64,000 bases of DNA from Spinacia oleracea (taxonomy: Eukaryota > Streptophyta > Magnoliopsida > Caryophyllales > Amaranthaceae). The notes under the pieces were generated by a model. The model was given only the letters and a program-made list of their open reading frames with translations, did no database searches and was not told the origin of the DNA. Below, piece after piece: positions 11,522-24,437 of this stretch; within the stretch, counting starts at the first letter, position 1, and every line of letters starts with the position of its first letter. Where the stretch lies: contig NC_079487.1 of assembly GCF_020520425.1 (NCBI RefSeq), forward strand, positions 87,983,141 through 88,047,140, given 5' to 3'. A program made the position numbers and the translations under genes.

Positions 11522-12700
11522 AACTAGTTATCAATATTATAATGGTTAAAAGTTTAGTAATAATATAATAAACTTTAAATAAAGTATTATAAGGTCCTAT
11601 AAGATCTTATAATAAATTCCTATAAGGCCTTGTTCTCTTCAACTTATATGACCTTATTTTCAGGTCCTATAAGTTTCTATAAGTTCCAATAAGGTCTTAT
11701 AAGTTCCAATAAGGTCATATAATTTCTAATAAGGTCCTATAAATTCCTATAAGTTCCAATAAGGTCGTATAAGTTCTAATAAGGTTGTACAAGTTTCAAT
11801 AAGGTCTTAAATAAAATATGTAATATTATGATTGTTTGTGTTGTTATATTAAATAAATCATATTTATATTATTATATTAAAATAATTTGTGGTTACTAAT
11901 TGACGATAATATGTTATTATTAATTTCTATCAATATAACTATAAGAGAAAACTTAATAAGCACTTTTAAAATTACGTGTATATCACAATCAATGAACGAT
12001 CTTTTTGGTGAGACGCAAACAATGATAATATATTACTTCTTTACATCAATGCATTAATTGAAAATAATAACTTCTAATAATCATAATATTACTTCTTTAC
12101 ATGAATGCATTAAGTGAAATACTCGTAGGGAGTATCAAAGAGTTGTTTTTCGTTCGTGATAAAGTTCCATTACGGGGTATAAGTAGGTTTATTAAAGAGT
12201 TAATTACAAAGTTTTTTTTATATAAATCGGTCGATTTCGTACTTGGATTTTATAAATTTTGGATAAATATTACAGAGTTATAACTTATACTATTAATCAT
12301 AACATAAAAACATAATTATTAATATAAGAACTAAATAACGATTACTTATTAGTTTATATTTATTAATATTTACAATAAACTATTATCAATATTCTAATGG
12401 TTAAAAGTTTAGTAATAATATAATAAATAAAGTCTAGTAAGGTTTATTAATAAGGTTTGTAAGGGCTTATAAGTTCCAACAAGCCAACAAGGTCCTATAA
12501 GTTCCTATAAGTTCCTATAAGGTCCTATATGGTTTTATAAGTTCTTATAAGTTAAATAAGGTCCTACAGAGTCTTATAAGTTAAATAAGGTCATATAAGC
12601 TAGGTCTTATAAGTTAAATAAGGTCCTATAAATTGAGATAAGTTAATTTCATATACGTTAAGATAAGTTCATACCTTATAAATTGAAGAGAATACACAAT
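11522..12700. repeat. Two blocks of AAGGTCCTATAAGTTC-type repeats with a duplicated lead-in
   Basis: Blocks 11585-11815 and 12430-12680 are packed with variants of AAGGTCCTATAAGTTCC. Each is preceded by nearly the same roughly 50-bp lead-in (TATCAATATT..TAATGGTTAAAAG, at about 11528 and 12380), so the whole unit appears to be an 850-bp direct duplication. The AT-rich spacer 11820-12370 has no recognisable coding content. Confidence 0.7.
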
Positions 12701-12763
12701 GAAATAAAGTTTTATACGAAGTAAGTTAAATAAGTTCAAATAAAGTTCAGTTCTTATAAATTA

Positions 12764-14789
12764 GGAAATTTTGTGAAACACTATCTTAATGTTTGGACGT
12801 TTTGTGAATTACTACCGTATAATTTTTTTTTTAGTATTTTGCTACCTTATAAGTTTGATATGTTTTAATAACACTACCTTGTAACAGAAAACGTTAAATC
12901 TCTCCTTTTGTGGGTCCCACACCGACGACTTTATTCCACTTCTCTTTACTCTTTCTCAATCTCTGTTCTATACCTCTCTTTCTCAATCTTTGTCTCAATT
13001 CTTCTTCTTCATCCACATTACTGCTAGCTACAGAGTTGTAGAAATATGAAGACCATCCACTATCTTCAAACAAAAACTCAAGTCTATATTTTAAACCAGC
13101 TAAAATATCTCAAAAGTTCTGATGATGTTGATTTAATCTGTGGATTTCTCGCTCTCAAATTCAACCTAAATTTCTGATGATCAAATATGTTCCGATAATG
13201 TGATGTTTCATCAATCAATTTACTTATACAATCGATTTCTATACAAATTCTTGCTGATTGTGTGAATTAAATTTTTTGTCAATTTCTTTTTTTAATAGCC
13301 AAAATTAATTCAATTTAACTCAAGGTTATGTCCTTATGTGTTCAAGGTTATGTCATTTTTCCTTTTGCACTCAAATTCGGTATAGTTTCCTTATAATTTG
13401 GTATGTTGGCAGTGTCTTGATGTATTAGTCAATAGAGCTATGCTGGATTGGAGCGAAATTCATGGCGCAGTTCACTAAGGGTCTGACGATACGAAGGAGA
13501 AAGCTCTGGCACAGCAGGCGTGGCCCCGCCTGCAACGGGAGATCCACCCCCAGAGGAAGAACCACTGGAGATGGATATCACCGCAGGCGCAGAGCGAGAC
13601 ATAACATCATTCATAGACTTGGTTCTATTCTGTGCTACTACTCTAGCTTCTTCATCAGAAGATAAAGAAACAGATGAAGGGAAAGAAGGGGAATATGGCT
13701 CAGAAGAATCACTCATATACCCAGGGCTACTAGGATTGGCACTATCAGAGGTATCAAAAATGTTGACTGAAAGAAAAGAGAAGAAAGGAAAAAGAATAAA
13801 CAAAGAGTAGAAGAAGAAAAGTCAAAATAAAAGTAGCAAGGCACCACAGACACAAAACGACAGGAAGAAAAGCACAAAACGACATAAAGGAAGGAGAAAA
13901 GCTTCGAAAGTGCATAAATGGCGAAATCGAAAGGCACAAATACTCTAACATTACACCCAACAATACACATATCGTGAAAATCCGCAAAAATGACCAAAAC
14001 AGTTACATTGGCATGCACAAACAAAGAAAATAACAAAATAAAAGCGAAAAAAGTACCTGGAAAAGGAGAAGATGCAAACAAGAACATAACAATGGCGGAC
14101 TGAAACCCTTGAGAAAAAACGTGAACCCAGAAAACCTTGGCACTTTCAGACGAGGAAACCACCGCAAATCGAAGCGCAATCACCGAAGAAACACGAAAAC
14201 ACGAGAAAGTAAGGAGCTTGGAGTTAGAACACTTCGGAAATGGCGAAATTGAGTTCGAACGAGAAGAAGTTGAAAGGGAGTGAGAAGATGAAGAAGGTAA
14301 GAAATAGGAGAGAGAAAAGGACTGAAGTGACGTATTTAAAGGGGAGAGTGAACGGCTCAGATTCAAAAAGCTCTTCAACTTACCCACCTTGATGAAAGAC
14401 ACGTGGAATGCAGTAAACCGTGACGGTTTACATTTCCAAAAAAAAAAAAAAAGTGCAGTAACATATATAGTCAACTGCGCAAAAAAGGGACCAGAAAGAG
14501 CAAGCCTAACTTCAAGTAGTCAGCCCTACTCTTGGGGACTAGTTGTACGGGGTACAACTAAAGTATGGAAAGAACAGAGAATATATAGATTGGGGAAGAG
14601 GAAAGAGAAATGGATGGGGTGGGAGCCACAAACGAAGAGATTTAAGTATTTAACGATTTTTGTTACAAAGTAGTGTTATTAAAACATATCAAACTTATAA
14701 GGTAACAAAATATAATTTTTTTTTTATAAGGTAGTAATTTACAAAACGTCCAAAAATTGAGATAGTGTTTCACAAAATTTACTACTCCG
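12764..14789. mobile_element. Mutator-like (MULE) non-autonomous element
   Basis: The ends form a long inverted repeat of about 120 bp (12764-12884 against the reverse complement of about 14662-14789; both contain TTTTGTGAAACACTATCT, a GGACGTTTTGT block, a TTACTACC block and ATAAGTTTGATATGTTTTAATAACACTAC). A 9-bp direct repeat TATAAATTA flanks it (12755-12763 and 14790-14798), the duplication length of Mutator elements, although an AT-rich 9-mer could match by chance. No transposase is recognisable. The cargo on the minus strand looks gene-like: a promoter-like TTTAAATA near 14335, a leader, a probable intron, and a Ser-rich open stretch (13750-13440) of unknown origin. Confidence 0.75.
13438..13760 (-). 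pseudogene. Ser-rich open stretch inside the MULE, unidentified
   Basis: The minus strand encodes a Ser/Pro/Gly-rich segment with PSSPGYMSDSSEPYSPSFPS, AVISISSGSSSGGG and a terminal LSELRHEF. It follows a good acceptor-like CAG near 13765 and lies downstream of a leader-like region to about 14330. I cannot name it; the composition resembles the N-terminal part of proteins found in plant transposons. Continuation beyond 13438 is not evident. It is most likely cargo captured or carried by the element. Confidence 0.35.
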
Positions 14790-14798
14790 TATAAATTA

Positions 14799-15200
14799 AA
14801 AAGAACACACCTTAACAAGTGATTTCCAAAGTCCAAATTATCAATTTACCTACAAGCGGAAGACTGGAATAACATACCAAAAGAGATATAAGGTGAACCC
14901 GAAAAGATACCCAAAATAAAATCCAAGGCACCTTTTAAGATTTGTTTCCTTTCCTAAAACCAGCGAAATTATTTCTTCCTATTTTTTTTGGGAAAACGGC
15001 AAAAACCTTCATCAACAAACTAACACAGGAGAGAGGAACAACTGAGAGAAAGCACCAATTTGGAATCCGAATTTTTAAAATTTATTTCTACTTATTAACA
15101 TTTTCCTAATTTTCCAGAATTTGTAAGCCCCAAATATAAAAATTAAAAAGGTCGATGAATTTGTAGAGAGGTACAAATACTGGGAAAAGGGTACAAATAG
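14799..15200 (+). other. Upstream region and 5' leader of the ubiquitin protease gene
   Basis: No open reading frame of interest. The stretch is AT-rich with pyrimidine tracts. The transcription start is not evident; a leader beginning around 15000-15070 is plausible. The promoter therefore abuts the MULE directly. Confidence 0.3.
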
Positions 15201-18200
15201 ATGCATGTCTCCTCTATCACCTCGACACTGTCTTTGGATCCGAACCCGTATTCTTACCCGAATTGGTTGCTCCAGTTTCTCATCACCGTCTTCCTTCTTG
15301 CGTTAGGGTTTCTCTACCTCTTACGCTCTACTGCGTCGAAATACTTCGTCGTCGACGCTAATTTCAATTCTCCGTTCTGCGGTATGGCAGCTTCTAACCC
15401 CAATGCTGCCGCCGCTGATTCTTGTGCTTCTTGCGGCAAGCCTGCTTCTAAGCTTTGCACTGGTTGTAAACTTGTTAGATATTGGTATGTTTTCTTTTCT
15501 TTTTTCTGTTTTAATAATTATCTCTTTAAAATAAATGAATTATAATGGTAATGTTGTATTGTGGTGTTGTTATTATGATTTGTTAAATTAATGCATTTGT
15601 ATGGTATAGTTGAGTAGAGATGGTAAAATTATGAATTTTCTTACTGGAAGGTTACTTATTTCTGATCCAGTAAGAAGTACAAAATCGGTAATCGAGTATG
15701 ATATCTTGTTAAGCAAAACGAACAATTCGATATGATTTGTATGCCAATCATGAGGAGTCAATTGAATGTGATTTTCAATGACTTGGGATTAGAATGAATG
15801 TGGGGCTGTCAAATTGTTAAGGTTACATTGAGTAAGAACCAAGATTAACAACGGCGAGTGGTTTGATGAAGTGGGATATATTAAATGAGTGTACGAGCTT
15901 GTAAAGTAGGTTTCACTCTTATTCTTAATTTGTGAGATAAGGGATATTGTCTTTTGCTTGACTGATCCTTCTTTACCTCCCCATTATCACAAAATGCTGA
16001 TCAGGCGTGATGGAGGTTAAGAATATTTCAAGGGTTTGGTTGGGAGAAATTTGAGGGAAGCGTCAAAGAACTTGTATTTAAAGGGATCTCTGTGAATAAT
16101 GATTCTTGATGAGGGGTTTAGACATGAATGCCATTGCACTGCGTTTCGTGGGGTTTGAGAAAGGCACTTTGAGAGTTTGAGGTTAATTTGGTTAACGCTA
16201 ATCTTTACATGACTTCACTTCTCCTCTGCATTTCATGCTGAGTTGATTTCTTCTAGCAGAATGCCACGTACATTTGATTCGTAATTGTGGCGTCAGGTTC
16301 TTTTCCTTTTTTGTTGCCTTGTTGGATAACAACAGAGTTTGGAGTAACTTGAGTTGGAATTTGTTTTTGACTGTTTCGTGCAACTATCAGCAGAAGGCTG
16401 CAGAGTTTATTGAGATGCATCTGTTGAGCTTTCCTAACTAGATAACAGGGAGTAAATATGACCAATCTACAATGAAAGACGGAATCTTGAAACTAATTGA
16501 AATAGTGGATTTGGTTCATGCTGTTTGTTTCGGATTAAAGGTGAAGCACCAGTTCCATTTTTTCACTTCATAATGTTAAGTATACCCTAAACTAGAGACT
16601 CGTTTCCTAGTCGTGGTGGATGCCTACTCATTCATTTTAATCAAGCATGAGAGAGCATACCAGCATACATATAGGGAGCATAATGATGATACATTTAAGT
16701 GGAACTGGTGAATTGTGAATGGCTGTGCTCTTAGTTTTAAAAAGCTAAGCGATGGAAGCGAAGAAGCGCACAACAGAACGCTTTTTCCAGCCGAAGCAAT
16801 GCGACATAGCGCTTTTGCGCTTCTTGTAGTCTGGGCACAACATACCCTTCTTTTATATAAAAAATAAAGCCACGTGACTCTGATCTTCTTTTTTAAAGTA
16901 TCACGTGATTTATTTATTTTTTAAAAAGCGAATATTTGGGGGGTTTTTGAAAACCGTGCAATGTTCTCCCGTCGCCAGATTTCTCTAGCCTTCTCACCGG
17001 ATTTTTTCTGTCGGATTCTGAAATTTTCTTTCATCTTTTCGATTTCTCTATTTTTTTTTCATCTTTTCTTTCCATATTTTTTCCATATTTTCTGAACTTT
17101 TGAAATTTTATTATTTCTTTTCGGTTGCGCTTCGCCTACGAAAAGCGCGTGCTTTCGCTTTGCGCTTTGCGCCTAGGCCTCAGGGCCCTTGTGCACTTCG
17201 GTGCGCTTCGCGCTTTTTAAAACTAAGGTTGTGCTTCTACGATATCATTGTGGATGCTAATTGCTGAAACAAATCATTGTTTATTTTACAAGGACATCCG
17301 AATTCTGATTGTTGAGGAGAAATGCTTATTTCTTTTAGCATTTTCACTTGGTTGTTGTTTCTTCCTAGAAATCATGCTTTTGTTGTCATTGCTATCCGTT
17401 ACTAACTTCTTGTTGTAAGTTGACTTATTGCACCTCTCGATGATTCTTTTTTTCTTCTTTTTGGGTGAAAAGCCAATGCTATTGCACTTTGTAGTTCCTC
17501 ACTTACTACACTGTCTCTGTATGAGCTCATTTACTTCTATTTATGCATTAGTATTGCAATTAGTCAATGACTCTGTTGGAGCTCCTTGCCCCTTGAAACT
17601 TTAGATATTTATTTTCTTGAATTAGTTTTGTTTTTTCTTCTTGTTCCTTTCAAGCTCCGAAATTTGCCAAAGAGAACATTGGATGTCAGAGCATAAGAAA
17701 AAATGTTCGAAGTCACCACAGCAAATGGTACGAAAACGTAGTGTGTCTATTGCTTTGGTCCCTTCAAGTAGATCTGACAAGACACAGAAGGCTGTGGACA
17801 AGGTCAGTGGAAGATACTGCTAGCACTGTTGTTTTCTTGGCGTAACTTTTTAGCTGATCATTGTTGCTCCTGTTTCTAGATATCCATTTCATGTGGTCAA
17901 AATTTTCAGGTTCTCTTCCCATACGATGAATTTGTCAAACTTTACAACTGGGACAAATCTGTCTTTCCACCTTGTGGGCTTCTAAACTGTGGAAACAGGT
18001 TTGTTATCTGTGTACTAATTTCAGTATGACTCTTCCTACCCCCTCCCCCCATCCCTGGGAACCAATTGCCATTTAACTCAACTTCTATCTTTCCCTATGA
18101 TTGTGTTAAAAGTTGAGGTGGTTTTCACTTCTTCTGAGAAACAAAAACTTAGAGAAGAGTTATTCTGATAACTGTTAGGACAAGGGAAAGGGAAAATAGT

Positions 18201-21200
18201 AAAAGGAGATAGAAATGTTACTTACGAATGATAAATAGTCATTGGCTATCAGCTCGCTAACACGAAAGCTTCTAGAATTGAATGCTCAAAGTTTAAAAAA
18301 AAAAAAGGTTATTTGTTTTTTTTATGCTTCCTAAAATAATCTAATTATTAATTTGTACCAAATTCTCGCTTTCCGGGCTGATTTTTTCCCCTTTCTGCGT
18401 CTTTGCAGTTGTTTTGCTAATGTGGTTCTACAATGCCTTACACACACCCGTCCACTTGTAGCATATCTGTTGGAGAAAGGCCATCGAAGAGATTGTAAGC
18501 GATAACCTCTTTAACTAATTTTATAGCTCTTATGTGATGCAATTATGCTTATATTCTTGTTTCTTTAGGCAGGAGAGATGGGTGGTGCTTCCTCTGTGAA
18601 CTTGAAATGCAAATGACAAGAGCTAGTAGGAGTCAACAGCCCTTCTCACCAATTAATATCTTGTCGCGGTTACCTAGCATTGGTAGCAACCTTGGTCATG
18701 GAAAACAAGAGGATGCTCATGAGTTCATGAGGTAATCTTTATCACTAATGTACTACATGCTTATGGTACTTCCAGACCTTTTTTGTTTCCCGGACTCTGC
18801 TAAACCTGTTGTATCAGATATTTTAGGAGTATTTGAGGGGTCAAATTGGTTGGTTTTAGAATCTCTTAGTCATTTTTTAAAATAAATTATTGTTTCAAAC
18901 TTTGGAGTCTCTAGTGTTGTATCATGTAAAGTGGCTAATGCCCTGTGGTTATGTGGAGAGTCCAAGCACGTAGTTTGTCTCTGACATTGTATGAGTCTTT
19001 ACCTGTATCTTTTAGCGGTGACATCATGTGTACATGCATTTCTGGCACATATATACTTGTATTATATAGGTAATTGATAATTTTTTGTGGATTTGTAGGT
19101 TTGCAATTGATACAATGCAATCTGTCTGCCTTGATGAACACGGTGGAGAGAGAGTCATTCATCCGAAATCTCAAGAAACTACCCTTATACAACATATTTT
19201 TGGCGGTCAGCTTCGATCCCAGGTTAGTCCGGCTTCAATTTATATTGATACAACTTATCTGAAGCAGTATCCGCGACAACGGGTCATTAATTCAAACATG
19301 TTTTTTTTTAATATCCATATTCAGTATTACTCCCTCCGTCCCGGAATACTTGACCTGCTTTCCTTATCGGGCCGTCCCTTAATACTTGACCTGTTTTTAA
19401 AAATGGAAATATTCTAACAATATTATATTATTTCTCACTCCACCCCTATTAACCCACCTACCCCCTACTCCATACAAAAAATAATTAAAAATTCAACCCC
19501 TACTCTCCCCCAACCCCACCTCTTAACCCACCTCCCACTAACTACATTAAAATAATACCCCACTATCAACTACTACCTATTAAATTAAATAAGTCAATTC
19601 AAGTCCCTTAAACTCTGTGCCGGTCAAACCGGGTCGAGTATTCCGGGACGGAGGGAGTACTCTTTCTTCCTCTTTACTGTTTATTCTTTTAACTTCCCCC
19701 TCCTTTCTGGTTGGATTTGGTTACTATGACGATTCATCTTAGCCGACCCCAAATCATTTTGGGACTAAGGCTTTGTTGTTGTTGTATATTCAGTATTACA
19801 AAATTGTGCACTTAAGCCTCGACTCTTTTTATGTATAGTTAGATCAGATCCCCCCCCCCCCCCTCCCCCATTTATCTTCTACACCTGTTCACTGTAGTGT
19901 ATGTAGATGGCCAGTATACATTTCAAAAGCTGAGCAAGATCTGTTTTCCTTTTCTGTTTTGTCACTTGTCTCCACTAGCATATTGTGTTTTTATGATTGG
20001 TTGGTTTGGTTGCGATACATTCCTTTAATAAGTGATACTGTGAATCCAGACTAATGTCTTTTTCCTAAAGAATACAAAGTTGTTTGGCTGTTTAATTAAA
20101 TTCATGTGAGATATAACTTACTATTGTATTTCTTTCTTCCCTTTCTCAAATCGTCTAATTTATTTTCAGGTTATATGTACCACGTGCAATCAAGTATCTA
20201 ATCAATATGAAAATATGATGGATCTGACGGTAGAAATTCAAGGAGACGCTACATCTTTGCAGGAGTGCCTTGATCAATTTACTGCAAAAGAGTGGCTTCA
20301 TGGCGAGAACATGTATAAATGTGACGGGTATGAGTTATTTCTCTTCTTGTCTATGGTATCCTTGCATTTGTGAGACATAGAATTTCAAAATGTCTAGATA
20401 CTAAAGTGGATAGAGTCCAGCGCAATTGTAAGATAACTTTTGAAATTTAGATGTCCGTCACTGACTTTTGCATCAGCATCACACTTAAAAATAGGATTCA
20501 CAATTATTTGCAATACCTACAGGTTTTAAGCTTGCCCAACCAAGACTGTTTTGTAAAGGACCTTATTACATGTCGGCTGATACAGAACTGATATGAGGCT
20601 GTAATAAAACACCACTACTAGCTGATAAAAAAATATGCCGCGTCAACTGCGACCTTTTATGCTACACTACATATTATGCCTCTATGATGTGTTGACCATT
20701 ATATCGATTACAATTGCATACCATGATTTAGAATCCCGGTTCTAACTTGTCCGTTGTTGATATCCAGACAGAGATAATACTAGTTATACTTAAGGTACTA
20801 AAGCTAAACCATATAGTTATGCAAACCTTGAATGTTAGGAAATGACTTAGTTTACACCTTGCCTCTAGTTTGGTCGACCTATAGCATGACTTTCAGAGTA
20901 GCAAAGCCCTCCTCATCTAAGTTGTTTTGACGTACCTGTTAGAAAGTCATGTATAAATATGTGAGTGTGCGTCTCCATCATTAGAAAATGTGTTGAATTC
21001 GTAAAACTGTACCCCTATGTTGATGAAATGGTACTATCTCTATGTTCATTTGTTTAGAATTTCTATTGTTTTTTACATGGTGAAAAACTATTGTTAAATT
21101 CAAATAGTATTGTAGAAGTAATCTATGATTTCCAGAATTCTAGTGATAGGTATAATTACGAGTTGTTAGAGATTTACCTTGAAGGTCACATCAGGTCTAA

Positions 21201-24200
21201 AGGAATTTATTTTGTTGGTAGAGAAAGTATCACCTTTTGATTTTATGATGCTCTATTAGAGATGTGAAACACTGTATTGGTTTATTTCGATGAATTTTTC
21301 TGAATTGGTAATTTTCACATATATAGCTAAATAATAGTATAACCTAATTAATTTTGTTAAATTGCTTTTCTTGGAATTTGAAACAGCTACTACTGTGAAG
21401 ATCTTGGCATCCTTTAGACATACATAAAACCATATAGATCCTTATTGGCATTGTATTTTGGAGTCACTAAATAGCTCTTTGAAAAGTAAAAGAGCTAAGT
21501 AGCTCTTTGTTGACACCGGTTTTTTTATCTTTTGGGCCTTGCTTGCAGGTGTAATGATTATGTCAGGGCATGGAAGTGTTTAACCATTCACCAAGCTCCA
21601 AACGTACTTACAATTGCTTTGAAAAGATTCCAAGTATTATTTCTTTCTTTCTTTTTTTTAATTTTTTTTATCGCAAGTTAACTTGAATGCCCCTTAGTGA
21701 GCTTTTGTATTTCTGATTGTTTCCTGCCTGTTTTCCATTATTAAATATGTCTAATGACTCTGTTACGGTTGCAGACTGGGAGATTTGGTAAAATTAATAA
21801 GAAAATTATGTTCCCTGAGAATTTGGATCTTAGCACATATATGAGTGAGGAGAGAGATGGCACGGATAAATACGAGCTGTATGCGGTTGTTGTCCATGTG
21901 GACATGTTGAATGCATCCTTCTTTGGCCACTATATCTGTTACACAAAAGGTTTCCAGGGAGATTGGTACAGAATTGATGATTGCAAGGTAAAACTGCAAG
22001 TCCCATTATATTTACTATTGAATAGTATTGTGTAACTTATGCAGCTTTTCCATGATCCTTCTTTTATCCTGATGTATCCAGACTTCTAGAGGAGGATATC
22101 CCAGTTTTTTCCTTTGTTGAGAAGATATCCTTTGTTTTGTTAGATTGAACATATTTACTCGGTCTTTTGTGATTTTTTTTGAGTGTGGACTATGCTTGCA
22201 CAATTTCCTCTCCCCTTTTCGCTTTCTCTATGTGTGCTTATTTGTGTTTTTAATTCTTTTACTACCTTGGGACTCCCCCTTGATTTTTCTTCGAATAGAA
22301 CTTAATTATCCTGATTTTCCAGGTGACAAGGGTTGAATTGGATGAAGTTCTTTCACAGGGAGCTTATATGCTTTTATATAGAAGGTATACCTTCTTTTTC
22401 TACCATGAATGTGTCTGGGATGACAATCATAATATTTCAGTCAAGTATATTTGTAAAAGCAGTTTAGAAACGGGGAGGAAGTTTGATATGCCTGTCTGGC
22501 TTCAAAATGCTTGAATTCTAAAAGTCTTCAGAATATGAAATTTGTCCCCTACCTCTACCTCTCTACCTCTACCTCTACCTCTACCTCTACCTCTGCCTCT
22601 GCCTCTGCCCAGTCCAGTATAATGATATCTATAGCCTATTTGTGCAGCCAGCTTGATGGGATTCAAGGCTGTCAGCCTTGGGTTTGGCATTGATGTTTCT
22701 CTAGGCTAAAGTTTAATTTAAGGAAAATTAATCCCAGATACTAAATAAACATATGATTAGCCGTGAAAGGGGAAAATAAGACAGATTGAGTTATTTCCTC
22801 ACGTTTCATGTCATCTCTGTTCAATTTGCATCTACCTAGCATGGAAATCATGTGGCATGACCACCTTATTTTCTCATGCACTGATACTGCTGCAAATGCC
22901 CCTTATCTCTCTAGCACTATATTGTTACATAGACTACACTGTGGAGCCTGATCTTTGGTTTTCAATTATCATTTCAAGGGTAGTTATCACAAGTCATATA
23001 AGCATTTGCCCTTACATACTCATTGATAATTTGACACTATTCTTGTCTGAAGTTACGTACCCATTAAATTCAGTGGTAACCATGCAGAAGGCCCTTGGCA
23101 TAATCCAAATGCCACTTTAAAGCCTGTCAAATATAGCCACACACTGTTTCATATATGGAGGAGTTGTCAGTGGAGTTACTAAACTCGTGTTCTTTGCCAA
23201 AAAAGAGCACTTTGTTCACGGTGTTTGTTGGTGGGTTGAGAAATGGTTGTACTAGTAGAGGACTTGAAGCCTAAGTTTGACAATAATCATCAGCACCTAA
23301 ACTCATTCCCTTTCTTGTTCACGGTCACTTATTTGGGATGGTAGGAATATCACAACCTTGAAGTGCTCACTTGCTAATGAAATTTTTGCTGTCTTTTTAC
23401 TTTTTTTAAATTTTTTTTATACAGTACTCCCTCTGTCCTGATTACTTGCACCACTTTCTATAAAAGACATGGACCCACTATTTATATGTTATTTTTCTCA
23501 CTTATTTTGAGACCACTTTACTCTATAAAAACGTTAAAGAAAAAACCCACTCACGTCTTCAAACAGAAATGACCCACTTCCCACTAACTATAATAATAAA
23601 AAATACCCCACTATCAACTACATAGTGTATGGAAACTATATTTGCTGAAATTGCTCCTTGTGGTACAGGATATCTGCTCGACCAAAATGTCTGAAGACAT
23701 TTGAATCTGCAATAAATCAACAAGAGGATGGGATGAAATTGTCGACGGAGACAGAACATAGTAGCAGCTCAATCCGACAGGCTGATACTTCAAATTATTT
23801 GGAGCCGTCCAATTCCAGTTACAGTTCAGCTAGTCATCTAGATTCAGATGTAAATAGGCAGTTAGAGAAATTATCCGGAGTTGACCATAAACCTATTTAC
23901 AGAGATTTGGAGGACTCACGGGCTGTGAATTCTGTGTCAGGTCTACCAGCTTCAGTTAAAGTGTCTGAGAATGGAAATTGTCCTTGGAATACACTCACAG
24001 CTGTTGCTGCCCAAACGAATTCCACATGTTCAAGTGCAGAATCACTTGGTGAAGTTCCAGGATCATCTGTTATGGCTGGGAATGCATTCAGTGATGCCAC
24101 AGGTGATGATGGTTTAGCATCTTTAGCTTTTGCTGCTGCAACGGTGTCTGATGATGCTGTTGGCTTTTCAGCTGGATTCTCGGATGAATCCAAATCCTTT

Positions 24201-24437
24201 GTAGTTGGCATTACCGAAAGTTTAGGTCCCGTCACCTCTGATCAAAATGCCCCTGGTGAGATGAGCTGCTTTAGTAATATGGAAAAAAGTGAGGTATATC
24301 CAGATGACATGGAGTTGGCCAGCGTGGAGCTTAATGAGCCTGATAACTGTTGTAACGGTATCATCCACGGCATTATAACTGATGAAAGTCCGAAGTCTTG
24401 CCTGGATACGCCACCAGAGAAAGAGAAGCTTTCTTGA
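15201..24437 (+). CDS. Ubiquitin carboxyl-terminal hydrolase with MYND finger, UBP18/19-like
   Basis: Deubiquitinase (USP family C19) that should cleave ubiquitin from proteins. Exons by GT-AG junctions: 15201-15484, 17655-17802, 17910-17998, 18409-18494, 18569-18731, 19099-19222, 20170-20327, 21549-21633, 21775-21987, 22323-22384, 23669-24437; 2181 bp, 726 aa. A hydrophobic segment at residues about 22-42 suggests an N-terminal membrane anchor. A MYND zinc finger follows (C75xxC78, C86xxC89, YC95, C99, H108, C112; residue numbers approximate). The catalytic Cys box [16 protein letters not shown] has its cysteine at residue 175, at the start of exon 4. [10 protein letters not shown] is the QQD-type box, two CxxC pairs form the inserted zinc ribbon, and FGHYICY (H431) with WYRIDD completes the triad. 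The long last exon is a Ser-rich tail. Anchor plus MYND plus USP is the Arabidopsis UBP15-19 subfamily; the start MHVSS and the length point to UBP18/19. Introns carry a hAT MITE, a Stowaway element and a hexamer repeat. Confidence 0.93.
16730..17227. mobile_element. hAT-type MITE in intron 1 of the ubiquitin protease
   Basis: A 498-bp element with inverted tips CTTAGTTTTAAAAAGC (left) and GCGCTTTTTAAAACTAAG (right). It is flanked by an 8-bp duplication with one mismatch (GCTGTGCT at 16722-16729, GTTGTGCT at 17228-17235), the hAT length. It is rich in AAGCGC / GCGCTT words near both ends and has no transposase. Confidence 0.75.
19330..19657. mobile_element. Stowaway MITE in intron 6 of the ubiquitin protease
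   Basis: A 328-bp element with the classic tip CTCCCTCCGTCCCGGAATAC, inverted at the right end (GTATTCCGGGACGGAGGGAG, one mismatch), and TA at both sides (19328-19329 and 19658-19659). Non-coding Tc1/Mariner derivative. Confidence 0.93.
22546..22610. repeat. (CTCTAC)n / (CTCTGC)n microsatellite in intron 10
   Basis: About ten copies of a CCTCTA hexamer that grade into CCTCTG. On the minus strand it reads as a GRGRGR chain, which is not a protein. Confidence 0.95.
23427..23630. mobile_element. Stowaway-type fragment just before the last exon
   Basis: It begins CTCCCTCTGTCCTGATTAC after TA (23425-23426), the left tip of a Stowaway element. The body has the usual CCCACTA..CACTTATTTTGAGACC style. 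No matching right tip is visible before the acceptor at 23668, so it is one-ended. Confidence 0.65.

Noticed and set aside
13713-14474. 253-residue hydrophobic minus-strand frame inside the MULE
   Set aside because: Phe/Ser/Leu-rich reading through a probable leader and intron; no recognisable domain or topology.
22502-22690. GRGRGR-rich protein on the minus strand
   Set aside because: It is the (CTCTAC)n microsatellite in an intron.
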